Below, in pieces: positions 42,601 through 55,651 of a DNA stretch of 64,000 bases (its first letter is position 1; each line of letters opens with the position of its first letter). The DNA comes from Amyloporia xantha (taxonomy: Eukaryota; Basidiomycota; Agaricomycetes; Polyporales; Adustoporiaceae), in assembly GCA_036971615.1 (NCBI GenBank), contig JAYKKR010000050.1, forward strand, positions 1 to 64,000, read 5' to 3'. The notes beneath the pieces are model-generated. The model ran no database searches and had not been told where the DNA came from. It worked only from the letters and a program-made list of their open reading frames with translations. Position numbers and translations under genes: made by a program.

Positions 42601-42970
42601 TCTCGGTGGTCGTGAAAAGGGTCGCTGTGACTCCATCAGTATTGAGTAAGAGATTCAGATTACTGAGAAACTTACTTGCATAACTTTGTGTAGAATTGTC
42701 GCTTTCAGCGGACGCTGGAATCACCTCAGGCGTCGAACCAATAACGGTGAAGTTCATGTATTTCCCTCCAAGCTCCTCCTCAAGGACCTGCGCATATACA
42801 TCGGATATCGTGAACTTGAGCGTAGTGTTGCTGCCTGTGAAGCAATCTTCATACTGGAGGTGCGCTGGTTGGGCGAACGTAGCGTCAATTAAATAAGACA
42901 GAAAAAGACCGAGGATGACGAGAACACTAGGAATAGTTGACCAAGGATGTAGAGAGCAGTGACGAGACAT
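39674..42970 (-). CDS. ML-domain/TRP-like ion channel (FLC/PKD2-type family)
   Basis: This is a fungal TRP-like membrane protein of the group containing yeast Flc1-3 and fission yeast Pkd2, linked to calcium and cell-wall homeostasis. From 42970 there is a signal peptide (TIPSVLVILGLFLSYLIDATFA). A lumenal lipid-recognition-like domain follows: YEDCFTGSNTTLKFTISDVYAQV and repeated N-glycosylation sites. Membrane spans begin at about 42330 (GYIIFWVTVSLSIAYWLVVG). The conserved block PSLRDIIFHTQWCAALAMVAVQWPSFV (about 42050) and PLLAQTAWSTLTY are joined by short introns to ITLSQGSAGAHDRWNPLTVPPF. Roughly eight further hydrophobic segments follow (41650-40650). The tail (40600-39674) is cytosolic and Ser/Pro-rich, with basic KKRWYNRRKSRRMSEGD. 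All exons join in frame. Stop at 39674-39676. Confidence 0.85.
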
Positions 42971-45900
42971 AGCTGAAGGCGACGAAGAACAGACCAGAAT
43001 GCAGTACACCAGTGAATCGTTTGGCCTGCGGTCGTTCACGTCGGTGCGAACATGCCTCAACGCGGCGTCGAAGACCGACGCAGACTGCTCCCAGCGAGCA
43101 CGTGATCTTCCGCCATGGTCTCCGTCGACCGCCAGGCCCACGATCAGTCCTCGACGTCGTCGAACGTACTCGAGCTCAACCTCAAGGCTGACGGTGGTCA
43201 CTGGATGAGCGATTCGATGCCTTTCTGCCCCCCTTCAATGTAGGTCAGGCCAGGTGTGCCGCAAACCGCAAACCTTCGAGATTCGGCTCAAACTACGCAT
43301 CTTCTCAGCATGACTATTTGGCCGCCATATGACACTCGTGAGGCAGGATCAGTGAGTAAAGGTCCGCTCTGACGTGCGCTATAGAAGTCGAGCCACTCAA
43401 GTCCAATTCTTTCTCTTAGCATCTTAGGGCGACCTTACAACGTGCGGTCATGCTGTATACGCAGTGCTGTTCAAACCTGTGGTCGCGTCTCGGAAGATGC
43501 ACCTAGACATTTATAGTCAGTGGCTGTCCTCTGCCAGATAAAGTCTTGATGTGTGCCTACGTCGCAAATACGTAGCCCTTTCAAGTTCAGCTTTCACACT
43601 GAAGCCGTTTGATGACGATCATCGCGTTGTGTCACAATGGACAGACAGCGGCAGCGCATGACAACCGGGGTCTAGTGCCCCACCATTATCGCGGTCTGTA
43701 CGGCTCAAGTGACTTTCGTGTACCACCAGTATTTTCTGTGCGGTAAGCGAATCTTTTGCCCGATTCTGCGAACACACACCCAACTTTGCTCGATCATGCC
43801 ATACCGCATCGGGGACTCTCACTAGGCCACTGATAGCGCGTGGCCACCCTTCACGCTGCTTCCTGTTCCCCTGGTCATCGTCGAGTTCTTTCCGCCAAGC
43901 GTCGGCCTCTGCACGAGGCTCTCCGCTGCCGCCACGAATCGGAGAACATAATCGGATCTCAACAACTAGGACTAGCCAGTGATTCTCTCACATCAGGCTC
44001 CCGCCTCTCCGCCTGCTCGGACGCAGCGTGGGGTGCAGCTGACAGAGAAGGCATACTAGAATCTCGGTTATGAGTGCACTGATGTTGCATGGTCTCCGGT
44101 GTGTCTTGTTCGCATATTTTCACGCTACGCTTGGGTTATCAGCAGTGAGATACCAGCACTTGACGTCGATTCTATATTGGGCGAACACCAGCTCATGCTT
44201 GAATTCCTCCCGATAATGCCCCTTCCCCCTTGCTATTTCAACAGAGTGAAACACCATCGAGTCCAACGTGATGCACCATTGCGATGCTGTGCTGGTACAT
44301 GTTTCCTCCAAGTCCGCCATTCTCGAGAGGGCTATCAGCTCTACATTAGAATAGATCTTGTCATCTCAGCGCGATCTGAAATATCATTGACCTCTATGCT
44401 GCACTGCCCGTGCTTAGCTCGATCGAATAACTCTAATCAACTCCCTCCAGCATCGATAGTTCTTCACACAATTGCAATATGTCAGCAACAGTCCAACATC
44501 TGGCGCCTGCCGTCACCATTCTTGCCTTTTCTGCACCCGCGAAGGAGTTAATTCCCATTCCCATCTCTCCTGTCACTTTCGATCATGCTCTCCTGTTGTA
44601 TTGTTGACATACCGTTCTCTATACATATCTAGGCCCTCGCTTTACGGCAAGGTTTTACCGGCGTGTCCCGGTATGCACCCTCGAAATAAGCGTTATCTGT
44701 TGCAATACGCAATTCTCCGTCAGGTTCGCCATCGCATGACCAACATTCGTCGTCCAGACCTCGAGTTTGGCCGCTCAGGACAACCCGCGTCCGAATTTCG
44801 CTGAGCGCATAGCGCATTATGTAAATTGTCCGATAGGAGCAAGTGTGGTGCGACTTACATAGGGAAGGCGAAATATGACCTAGCTTGACGTTATAGTGTC
44901 AGCTCCTCCATTTTACTCGTCGGCACTGGTATGCTTACCGTACGCGCCACAAAGAGAGGGCGCGCCACGACGCTGCTTACTGCATTAAGAGGCAGGCGGA
45001 AGGTATGCAGCCCAAACTAGCAATAGAAGCTCGCTTCATGAAGTGTTTCAGAATGAGCCGAGGGTCGGCTGAGATATTCCGTGTGAGTGGCAACACCCCA
45101 AGAGGCAACTAAGTCCCAGGGTAGAACGGGGGGGCTCGACGGAAGCAGCAAGGGACGAGAAGCACGTCAGTCAGGCACGGCGAGTTCAGCTAACTGTTCA
45201 GAGACCAGCAGTCCCGCGAGGAGTATCGCCTACGGCCGTAGAGTTCCGCGAGACTGAACAGCCGACTGAAGATGATTTGAAGGTGAGCGAACATCGGCCA
45301 CTACTCGAGGATCGGCGCCTTGACTTATTTGTAGACCTTGCGCTCTGGAGGCATACGGACAGTTGTCGGGATGTTCCTGAAATACCGTGATCCCCACATA
45401 GCACGATGCAAGACAAACTAAGACACGGCTGTCCATGAAGCGTGCAATTTCGCCCCTCATTTATGTAAGATTCGATAGCCCGCAGTGGAGGAGTGTATAG
45501 CATTTAGACAATCGAAGTGTGGTGAGACGAGCCACAGTGTGACTTAGCGATAGCTGGAACCTGTGCAAGATCACTCCGAAGCTCTATGATTCATTACCTG
45601 GAACAGGAAATAGAGCAGAAAAGTTTGGCGCAATCGCCAAAGTAATAAAATTATCTTCACTCACTTGCTACTGTCAACGGCAAACCGATCACCACGCTGT
45701 AGCACTCGCCCGAGTTCTCCGAATTCGTAACCAGCCATCGAGTATAATCGTGCGCTTTACGGATATTAACTAAACCGGCACAAGGTTATTTGTACAAGGC
45801 TCTTGCACCGGTACCGTCGAGCCCGCGCAAGCCCGCTTTCTGACGACCTAGCCACAGGAGGAGTCAGCGTCTGCGTCCCAAACTCTGGCCGTGCGGGAAT

Positions 45901-46670
45901 GGGTCAGCAGAAGGGCGCGAAATCTAGGAACAGACCGGGAAGGCCTCTGCAACTCAGCTCAAACTTCAGTGGCGTATAATGGAAACAACGACACCCACGT
46001 TACGACCACCATGAGACCATCCATGTCAAATATGACCCACAGGACATGCCCGCCGTCATACCTCCATTGCGACATGACTTGACTTGAGAATGAGCGTCAA
46101 CATGACCCGAGTATCCAGGCGAGCGATTTTGGCTAGCGATTTGAATTCTGTCCACCTCGGGGAGGAGCGCGAAAGGCCATCGTAGTCAGCCCCGTGTGAC
46201 CAGGGTAAAGTAACCAAAGAGATAGGCATCCAGCTACGATGCTGCTGAATCCAACCGTAATGCATACATGTCTCTGGTCGTCGAGTCGACGTCCACAATG
46301 TCTACCATCGAACACACGGGCCGGTACCCCGAACACTCGGTCCCCTTGTCAAGTGTACGGGGATACAATTACGTCATCCGAGGTACGTTTCAGTCGCCGC
46401 TGATTCAGCTACTACGATTTAGGTTATCTGTCTTTCAAATCTGTAATCGCGCCTACAAGCGCCAAAAGAAAGGGTTAGATTGATGCTTGTCGACGTTTCG
46501 GGCTCCGAATCCGGGATCTTCGACATTTAATTTACCACGCGCCACCCCGGTTTCTCTCATCACTCCAATCACTCTTTCATCATCCTTCCAGTGTGCCGCC
46601 GGTTCGGGCTCCCGCCAACGACCTCCTACGTTGACGACCGTAGACATTGCATTACGGGAGTGGCGCCGTC
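42971..46670. other. Gene-poor block, nothing recognised
   Basis: About 3.7 kb lies upstream of the TRP-like gene (-) and the ING gene (+). The frames are short (for example 44099-44551, 150 codons) and without family features. No repeats with matching ends, tRNA or transposase motifs were seen. Promoters of both flanking genes must lie at its edges. Confidence 0.35.
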
Positions 46671-48374
46671 ATGAGCAACAACTTGGAGGAAGCCGCAACC
46701 ATTGCAGCGGAGTACGTTTCCAGTAAGTGACCCATCCTGTATCCCGCCTGCGTACTCGAGCACATGGTCTGTCGGCCCCGTATCCCAAGGGCTTGTTTCA
46801 CTTAGTGATGGGCTATGCACTCGCGTCATCCGCTCTACGACTTGCTTGGGCCGATAACGCTTGTACCATTCTCGCTGTCGTTCTGGACAGCTGCTCGCGA
46901 TCTTGCTCGACGTGCAGCTGATTCCGCTTGCGTCGGGGGGCGTACTGAGCTCATCGGGCTGTTTGCAGGCTTGGACAACTTGCCGAGCGAGACACAACAC
47001 CTGCTAGCAGAGATAAGGCACCGAGATCAGCGGTCGCACGGTGCGTGAATCGTCCAGCGATCTCCTGATTTTTGTCTCAGTGGCCACTACTGTCTCTTCG
47101 CCACCTGGTCGTCTTTGCCCTCCTGTCCTACTTCTGGTTCTCGACGGTCACGTTCCTCGCTTCGCTTGTCTGTGTTCACGCCTCACTTGCCCGGAATGGA
47201 CTGCCGTTCCTTCCATCAACGCTACTTCCTCAACTTCGTGTGGAATGCCTTCTCCAGATCTGCAGCAGGAGATACAGAAAGAAAGTTCGAAGTACATACG
47301 CCATTCTCTGCGATCAGCATCAACGAACCAAGGCCAGGCACTCTCTGCTAAAGACAGTGGGATCCCTCAGACCGTCCATGCACACTATGCTGAAATCGAC
47401 CGTCTGGCCATCGAGAAAGAAGCACTTGCGAGTCGGCTAGTCCAGCTGATTCAAAGAGCGAGAGTGAGGCTCGACCATGATCTTAGTAGGGTATTAGTAC
47501 TACAAGGCGACTTGGATCCCGCGTTGCAAACGGCGGTGTCCCAAGGGGCGGCAACGAAGTCCGCTGCGGAGAAAATTACCGAAAGTCTGCGCAATGCTAT
47601 TACGATCCCTGAGGCGCCTGCCACCCCTGTTGCCAGTTCTGCCCCTCCGCAGAAGAGTGCGTGGCCCGCATTATCCGCAGCACGTTCGTGTACTGACCGC
47701 CTGCCGGCGCCCATTTACATTTTACGGAATTTCCCTTCCGTATTTCTTCTCCGTGTGCTCGGCGTCGTACACACGTAAACAGAGCGGCGGGTGACGGCAA
47801 CCACTTCTGCGGGAAGTATCAAGCTGCCGAGTCCAGCACCCATGGCAGCAACGCCTTACGGGGCCGGGCAACGGTCCAGGTTGTCACAACAGGTGCATCC
47901 TCGCCACTCTCCGTTGCGGTCGCGTCGGGTTACCGCATCGGCCGGTCTGGACGCCGACGAAGACGCAGAAGGCGAAGACGATCTGGACGACGCTATGGAA
48001 GAAAGTGGAGACGCGGAGGACAAGTCGCTATACTGCTTCTGCCAGAAGATGTCTTACGGAGAAGTACGTCCTGTCCGGAGCGCCCTGTGGCGTCGACCCC
48101 GGTCCTGCGGCGAGGAAAGGAACTGACAGATTGTGCGCACATTAGATGATTGCTTGTGACAATCCTAACTGCCGGTACCAATGGGTATGTTATTGCTATA
48201 TAACCCTTATCGACCTGGAGCTGACTGTGGCACGCGGATGTATTGCAGTTCCACCTGCCATGTGTCAATTTGAAGCCGCCCCTGCCTGAGAATTGGTACT
48301 GCGAAGAATGCATTGCGAATATGAAGGGCCTGCCTAGCGTTGCGGGCGCCGGGCGCAAGGGGCGCAAGAAGTGA
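46671..48374 (+). CDS. ING-family protein with C-terminal PHD finger
   Basis: ING proteins recruit histone acetyltransferases (NuA4 via Yng2, NuA3 via Yng1) or deacetylases to H3K4-methylated nucleosomes. The start at 46671 gives MSNNLEEAATIAAEYVSS. An intron of about 235 bases leads to LDNLPSETQHLLAEIRHRDQRSH, the hallmark of the N-terminal ING domain. A second long intron (about 210 bases) precedes DLQQEIQKESSKYIRHSL and HAHYAEIDRLAIEKEALASRLVQLIQRARVRLDHDL. A disordered linker follows, then an acidic patch and the PHD finger: LYCFCQKMSYGE, MIACDNPNCRYQW and FHLPCVNLKPPLPENWYCEEC. These supply the C4-H-C3 zinc ligands, assembled across two introns. A basic tail (GRKGRKK) ends at the stop 48372-48374. 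Gene intact. Confidence 0.92.
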
Positions 48375-49461
48375 CAAGAAATGTAGAGCTCAGGAGCTGA
48401 AACGGTATGGAGGACGCGCTCATAGACAGGAAGAGAAGCGCTGCTGTGGTGCGGTGACAGGCTCTGTTTGGCAAACGCGGGGACTTGGGAGTGAAGGTAC
48501 CAACAGCTAGGGCGGGAGCCGGGAGAAGCAGAAGGTGCTGTTACAGCTTCGTGGTGACAGGAGCGCGCGTTCTGAGAGGAGCTGGAGGCGCGTGAGGGGG
48601 ACTGGGATTGGAGGGTCTGGTACAGGGAGGTGTACTGGTCGCTATGGAATAATAAGACGCCGTAGCCACGGTAGCAGCCGAGCGATCTTCGGCGGGGAGC
48701 ACATTGAATCGGACGAGATCCAGGTGAGGAGATGAGAACACAGCTCAGTTCGGGAGTGTGGGAGACGAGTGGGAGACTTCCATATATGGCAAGAGAAGAG
48801 TCTCGCGCAGGAGAAATATGGATTGGAAATTGGAACGTAACTAGGGTCACAAAAATAAGGCAGGCGTGGGAGCATGTGACGTGGGACTGGACAGGCCAGT
48901 GCAGACCTGGCAGACCGCGTCGCCCAAGAGGGCAGCTGCATTGCGGCTCAAAGGGAGGCTGTGGATGACTCTATGGGCGCTGTGCGGTGGTGGATTCGCG
49001 TGAGGGCGGTGGGGAAAGCAAGGACGTGTCCGCACAGGCAGAGAGAGGCGGAGAGAGGCCTCTACGTGAGAGGGACATTCCTGTGGTGTCCTTGTGGTTC
49101 TACGGGCCCAGTAGGCATTAGCGTGCCTGCGATTCTTTTTGGAAGAAGACAGAAGAGGAGGGACGAGCGCGTGGGTTCGGTTGTGTTTGTCCGAGTACCA
49201 CCGCCGTTCCGAGTCTCTGGGTCTCTTGCGGCAGCAGAGCAGGCTAAGCCCTTCTCGGCCTTGCACAGGTTGCCAGGACCCCGGCATCAGCCCCCCTCCG
49301 CACATATTCGCTCGTTCAAAACGAGTCCTATTTCCCGGCAGCTCTGCCTGTCCCCTCCTCCTCCGTCGCATCCGAATTATCCTCGCTGCTTCTATATCTT
49401 CGACTGCACGCGCATCGTGTTGCACAATCCCAGCCCCCGCCTTGCCACCCCCCGACGCCAC
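48375..49461. other. Promoter and leader region of the GATA factor gene
   Basis: About 1.1 kb lies between two plus-strand genes. The frame of the GATA factor remains open upstream to 48961, but the translated sequence there is low in conserved features and CT-rich (from about 49340), as expected of a long 5' leader. A minus-strand frame at 48847-49461 is judged a shadow of the GC-rich composition. Confidence 0.45.
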
Positions 49462-51145
49462 ATGGAACCTTTACTCTTCGACTGCACCCCCTACTCAGAC
49501 GCGTCCACTCCCCGTACTCCTTCTCCCCGCACATCCCTCGGCGCCGACGACATGCACCCACCCTTCTCCTCGCCCCACTACAAGTCGGCCGTAGATCTCG
49601 TACCGCCCCGCTACATGTTCGACTCCAACCACGACGACAACGGCATCGTCCCCGAGGCCCACACTCTCGAGGCCGCACACATGTGGTCCGCTCCTTATCC
49701 CGGCTCCTACAACCCTCCGGGCTCGCGCGGCTCGCTTCTGGAGGAGCTATACGACCGCGACATGCCAGAGCACAACATCGGGCACGACTCTTACCTCGAT
49801 CACCAGAGGCACCAGCAGCACCACGGCGGGCACTGGTCCAATATGCCTCAGACCGCGCACGGCGAGTCCTCCATTCACCACATGCGCCATATGCACGACA
49901 TCGCGATGACCCGCCGCAACACTTTCCCCTACGTCCGTCAGGACCGGGGCGAGGCCATGTACACACCGCCGCCATTCTTGGGTGGCGACCACGACTCCGT
50001 GAACAGCAGTCCGTACGGCTCGCGGCCTAGCACTGTTTACAGCGAACCCTTGTCAATCGACGGTTCGCCGCAGCTTACCATGTGCGAGCCGCTGCACGGA
50101 CAGATGGACGAGCCCTTCGCACACAGTGTCCCTTCCCCTCATGTCTCTTATCAGGAGTACCACCACCACTTGGACGGTATCAAAACCGAGGACGCAGCCC
50201 CCGTTATCGTGCCTTCGCAGACGGCATTCTGCCGGCCAGGGTCGGGGGGGATGCATCCCATGCCCTGCCTCGCGCCACACAATGGCCTCATGGTCCAGCA
50301 CACGGACGACGCCGCGTCGAAGGAGACTCAATATCTGCGCCGGCGGTGCCACAACTGCCACACCACCGAGCCTCCGAGTTGGCGCCGGTCGACGCTCACG
50401 CAGGGCAAGATCGTGTGTAACAAGTGTGGCCTGTACGAGCGGACGCACTTGCGTCCGCGGCCTCTGCGTTTCGACGAGCTCCGGGCGGGCAGCAAAACGC
50501 GCAAGCAGCCCAAGGTGGCGGGCAGCCCCAAGGGCAAGATGTCGCCCATGGTCAAGAAGGAGCCGCGGGAGGGTGAGATGGAGAACGGCATCATGCCGCG
50601 ACGATCGTCGGTGTCTTCCTCGAGTTCGTCGGTCTCCGGCAGCGCCACGAGTGACTGGGACGATAACAGTGAGTTTCCGCGCCTGATTTTTGCACCTGAA
50701 ACGGTGTTGATTGTCGCCGGATGTTCATTTAGTTTCGGTCTACTCGTCAGGATCTGCGCCTCCTTCCTCCATGGGTTCGCCTGCCTCGCAGACATACTCG
50801 ATTCCGCGCGACCCGAACTCGCACTCGCCGCCTCTCGGGTCACAGGACGGCGGCATTCGCTTGCCGAACGCGCCTCTGTCTGACATCGCCACCATGCAGT
50901 CGCATCCGTCAGGGCATCCCACGCCGCGTAAGGCGGCGACGGCGCCCATGCCCTACTACTCCGGCCAGCCGCAGTCGAGCGATTATTACCGGCGAGGCTC
51001 GCTTCCAGCACCGCACCAGATGCAGCAGCAGCAGCCTCGACCTCTCGACGTTCCCATTCCCGAGATCACCGGTTGGCAGCCGGTGCCGATGCCTGAGCTC
51101 TCGTCGGGGAAGTCGGGCAAGCCGCGCAAGAGCGTCGCCGCCTGA
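49462..51145 (+). CDS. GATA-type zinc-finger transcription factor
   Basis: This is a DNA-binding regulator of nuclear genes that recognises GATA-containing sites. The start at 49462 (MEPLLFDCTPYSDASTPRTP) opens a long disordered region rich in His, Pro, Ser and Met (for example DHQRHQQHHGGHW at about 49800 and HHMRHMHDIAM at about 49880). A single zinc finger lies at about 50340-50450: RRCHNC, PPSWRRS, KIVCNKCGLYERTHLRPRP. The spacing is Cys-X2-Cys-X19-Cys-X2-Cys, longer than the X17 or X18 of most GATA fingers. A basic stretch (SKTRKQPKVAGSPKGK) and a serine run follow. One intron (about 50670-50734) joins to a Pro/Ser/Gln-rich tail ending KSGKPRKSVAA at 51145. No membrane segments. The target genes cannot be inferred. 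Confidence 0.92.
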
Positions 51146-54100
51146 TCGTGTTTTCTTTGTTCCTCATATAGACTTCATTATTCTGCATGCTCGTCTCCGT
51201 CGGCGACATTATCTATTAGCATCCCCTCGCCACCGCTGCTGTACTATCCCGCCCTCTTCATGCTCCGGCGAGCTTGATATCCCCTCAAAACCCCCCATAC
51301 CACTGCGCGGACGCACGTGTCCCGCGACGTCATCATCATGAAGCACGGCAAAAAGTTTGGTGCTTTGTACTCTTCGTCCGCCCCTGGCACCCATTGTATC
51401 ACACTCACATCAATGCATGGTCTCGCTCGCACTCTCATTTGGCTTCTTGGTCACTGCTCGTTCGTTTCGTGCTCTATATTTTTGTTACTTATTGGCCTTG
51501 GTTCGGTTTCTCTACTTTTTTGGCCGCTCTCAGGTGTCGGTTGGACTGGCGCGCCGCTCTATCTATCTATTTTATATGTGTCGTACAAGCTGTGGCAGCA
51601 TACCGCGTTCCCCTCTGTAATCGTAGCCTATAGGAAGTGCATTCCAACGTGCAATACAAAAGAGAAGAACATGAAACGTAGTGTCTAAAGCCTGAGGCCT
51701 GATGTTCTGCGCCTGAAAGATAGTGCGACATGTGTTCTTTTACCTCCAGGGGTGGTTGCGCGCGTTCCGACGGTCGCATTCAGGGAAGGCATAGAAGGCG
51801 ACCACTGGAGACAACACAACACTTGGCGTTGGTGCTGAACGTTTCTCCTGGCGTGGTTATCTGGGAGAGCAGGGGCCGGTGTGGCGGTCCGGCGGGGCCG
51901 GGGTGAGTGGCGGGCGTGTCGACGTCGTGCCCCGATACCCATCCGCATCGAGATCGGACTGCTCTATGTTGAAAACTTGAACCGTGGTGGCGGTGGCACG
52001 CTCTCTCTCTCTGCCTTATCTGAAACTCGATGCTAGCCGTTGGCCCACCGTCGCGTTTCAGGCGGGCGCTTTCATTTAAGCACATGAAACTGTATCGTCG
52101 CCCGCCGCCACCGCACCGCAGGATCGCCGTTCTAACACCCGTGACGGTGAAGGCGCGCGATGCACACGGCTTGGTGCGACGACTTTGACAGGCTGCGGCG
52201 GGCTCGTGGGGCCGCGAGGAGATTCGAGGGGGGTGTCGACTGCCCACACCGTGCGCAACGTGACCGGAAGGGTTGAAATTCGTCCTTTCGCACCTGGAGC
52301 CTTGGCCCTATCGGAACGCGTATCTGTATCGAGACTCTGGCGCTCTCTCGCACTCGGCATGTCGGATGCGCTTCGTCAGCCTGATATGTCGCTGGGTCTG
52401 CCCCTCTGCGTGCGCTCGTGCGGCGTGCGCGCGTCGGCGGCCCAGAGCTGCAAACGCAGCTGAGCTCCGACGGGACATATACAAATGCACTTCGCCCTCC
52501 ACACCCCGCCCAGGCCCCATGTGAGCCATGACCCATGTGCATTTTGGCATTGACAGGAGCACCCGAATGTCAAATCCGCCTGTACCTCTGCGGCACCCCA
52601 CAGGAAGCCTAGGAAGTGCGGGACCATTTCCTTACGCATGAGACAGGTGCGCATTGAATTTCCAAAGCCCAAGCCTGGTATCGGTGCATTGGAGTGACTG
52701 GAAGAGCTAAATCGTTCAAATGACCACCCGGCGGCTTGTGCTGAGCGTCATGATAGACAGCAATCGGCCAATCAGTGTTGCTCCAGCGCAGTGACGGGCT
52801 GCCCCGCTCTTTCTTGTGCCCGCTGCCAGTGCCATTCGAGACCACAAGGTCACCGACCCATGTGAGTGAAATGTGCGCGTGCGTTCCGTTCATTCGCTGA
52901 GCTCTGGACTCACTGAAGTTTGCAAAAGAATTTTTTTTTCAGGAATATCCAGTCTTCGTGGGAGAGTAGCGGCACGAGACTGTGACATCTTGACAGTGGC
53001 ACTCGACATCCCATCAATAGATATCCTCGACGCCAACTTAGCACCAGGATCTGTCGGTATCTTTATTTCGGCAGACACGGCATTCATTTGACAGAGACAC
53101 CCGACGTGGATTGAGCCGTTGACATTCGGCACTCCAGAAGGACATCGACAGGCATTCCGCCTCTCCGCCTTTCTGGGCCAGTGGACCGTAGCAGGTTCGA
53201 TGTTAACATGTTTATTAAAGCGTCAGTTGATCCTCGGTGGAGTGGCTGGCCGATCTAACTCCGACGTCTAAGATTGCCACGACTGCAGTCGCTACCGCAG
53301 GAGCCCTGAAGTATGACATTTTATCGAACCGTTCTCGTCCCTGGATGCATGGGAACACCTGTTATTACTACTCAGCGAGTATGCACGGTGGATTCTAAAA
53401 TTATAGCCTCCTGTGCTGTATTGAGCGCTGAACATGTCGGAGTGTACGATTTGTACTCTTGCCACGACTGTCAAGGTTTGCACGTGAATGCTGTCGAATG
53501 TCTAGTGTTTTTGGTTCTTCAACGGCGCCACCTCCGTAATGCTCCTCGGCCACCCTGAACTTTCAACTTTGCTACCAAGATGGACCTGGGTGAGACTCCC
53601 TCCGCCACGTCGCTTGGCAAGTCGTCTCGAACCCACCCCTGGCGCTCTTTTGCCTCGCAATATCTCTCGCTGACTCGGAGGAGCAAGTGCGTCCGAGATA
53701 TGCTCTGGTGCTCTTATCTCAGGACGTTGGATTGCACTCTTCTCGGAGAACAGCTAATCTGCTTTCTTCTCGGACAATGCCATAATGCTGCTTGCTTCTC
53801 GGACGTCATTCTAGCTCGATATGCGTTCCTACGGTGAAGACGCACGATCACACGCACGGGTGTGCCCTGACTGTACGTCCGGTGTAAGTCCGGCGAGCCA
53901 TACTGTACAGCAATACCCCGGTGTCCCAGGTTATCGGTATATGGCGCGGGCTTGCCGCTGGTGCTCAGATGGTCAGTAAGCCAGGGGAATGACAAGCCAA
54001 AGGAAGCCACAGGACACGTTTCAGATCTAGCAGTATCTGGCGTCCTCGAAGGCGTATGTCGCAAGTCCATCATAGCGATGTTCTTGGGGAATGAACTTCC

Positions 54101-55651
54101 CAACGTTATCATTTGATGACGCCGGTGCCCCTCATTAGCTGCTGCCACAGGGAAGGTGAATGCTCTTAGGCCGCTCTCCAGACCACCGACTGTGCTAGGC
54201 TTGGGCAAAGACAGCGAGCTCCGGCCGGGGATACGCCTACCCACAGGCTCGCATGCTTTTGCACAATGAGGGGATATATGTGGGCGTCAGGGGACAGGCG
54301 ATTCCGGCATACAAGGACCTACGCCCCATTGTGACAAAACGGGAAAGGGCAGCTTCCTGGCCTATCTCGCTGCCGACTTCTTGTCGTCAGCGGCGTCGAA
54401 ATGAACTGCTCTGGCCTGCAAGGGCGCACACGAGGTGAGAACGTGCCAGTGGGCGGCAGCGACCATGGGCGCCCGCGCCGGCGTCTGGAAGTAACGGCAG
54501 CAGAATGTACACTATTCGCAGAGAATCAAGGACCCTTAGAGGGCCTCTGCAAGCCAGGCCTCGCTAAGGGCATTGAAAAATTCTCATCCTTCTCCCCGTC
54601 GAACATGCTTGGACTGTCCATTCTATTCGACACGTCGATCCTGCAGGGCTATTAAACTCTAGGTTAACATTGGCTACTTCCCACGTGATCGCATAGAAAC
54701 CCAAGGGAAAGGAGAATGCGGCGCCGGGTGGACTTCCTGCGGTTCCTTCTAGACTGCACATGGCATCTGCCATTGTGCACTGCGGCAATACTTATGCTTC
54801 CATTTTACGCCCACTGCCTCCGAAGAAGTGTATTGTCTGTGGTAGGTCGCATTCAGGTATGTCGGAGGTTATGCAGTCGCTCTTTTCACAGATGCGCCCG
54901 TACACGAAGTCCGTCATTATCCGCGCCCTACCGCACTCAGGTCTTCCGTGGGTGTTAATTCAGCAAGAACTAAGCGAATCCCCGAGCGGCCTTCATTCAA
55001 TGCGTCTCAGCCTCGTGAATGCCCTGTGTTAGGTATAGGTGCGCCTTCATTATTTGTGCAGGGGAAGATCGATTGACACATCTGAGCAGCAGGGCACGGC
55101 GAACTAGTCAGACAAATACATTTACGTTGCAGAAGGCCTTTGTTATACAAAATGGGTAGAAGGCCTTATCTATGGGTCATCACGCCTTACCCTGGGGTTT
55201 GTCTTTGCGTGCGTCCAATGGTGACGGAGTAAAGGCCGTGAGATAATCTGGACAGGGCTGTTGGACGAGGTGTTGTGCCTCCTGCGGCAGTCCTGGTTTT
55301 TCTGCAGACTCGAGAAGGCGAGAAGCGCAAGGCGCGCTAGCCAGGCGGCCAATAGGGTGGGAAGAGGACATAAGGACTTGGATAAGTGGATATTGACCCG
55401 ACAAATGCGATGTAGTGATATACGGTCACTGAAGAATGTTTATATTCTGTGGATTAGCTCTGACATCGTGGGCCTGCAGCTGACTCGAGGTTCAAATCGA
55501 GGTTCTCACTACACTGCTGTAACTCCTAACCCTAGACCCTGGTAAACCTAGACCTTTATCACATGACGTCCAAATGTGTGGCTCCCCGCTTGTCCTTGGC
55601 GCACCCGGTGTCGACATCCATTACTGTACTTACCCGGACAGACACAGTGCT
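51146..55651. other. Gene-poor block, nothing recognised
   Basis: About 4.5 kb. The first 500 bases are T-rich and probably include the 3' untranslated region of the GATA gene. A short CT microsatellite lies at 52001-52012 and a run of nine T at 52931-52939. A direct repeat TCGAGGTTC AAA TCGAGGTTC lies near 55485. Frames such as minus 53714-54244 (176 codons) and plus 54760-55032 (90 codons) carry no recognised motif. No tRNA or transposon signature was seen. Confidence 0.35.

Noticed and set aside
48847..49461. Minus-strand 204-codon frame upstream of the GATA gene
   Set aside because: It is rich in Arg and Pro as expected from a GC-rich leader read backwards, with no motif or splice context.
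49328..49975. Minus-strand 215-codon frame inside the GATA gene
   Set aside because: It is antisense to a clearly coding exon and its Arg/Cys-rich sequence is typical of a shadow frame.
51317..51688. Hydrophobic 123-codon plus frame after the GATA gene
   Set aside because: It lies in the T-rich 3' region of the GATA gene; hydrophobicity follows from T-rich codons and there is no promoter or family support.
53714..54244. Minus-strand 176-codon frame
   Set aside because: No recognisable motif, no conserved-looking segments and no plausible flanking exons.
55470..55545. tRNA-like stretch containing GGTTCAAATC
   Set aside because: The flanking bases do not form the T-arm (they repeat instead of complementing), and no acceptor stem or A-box could be paired.
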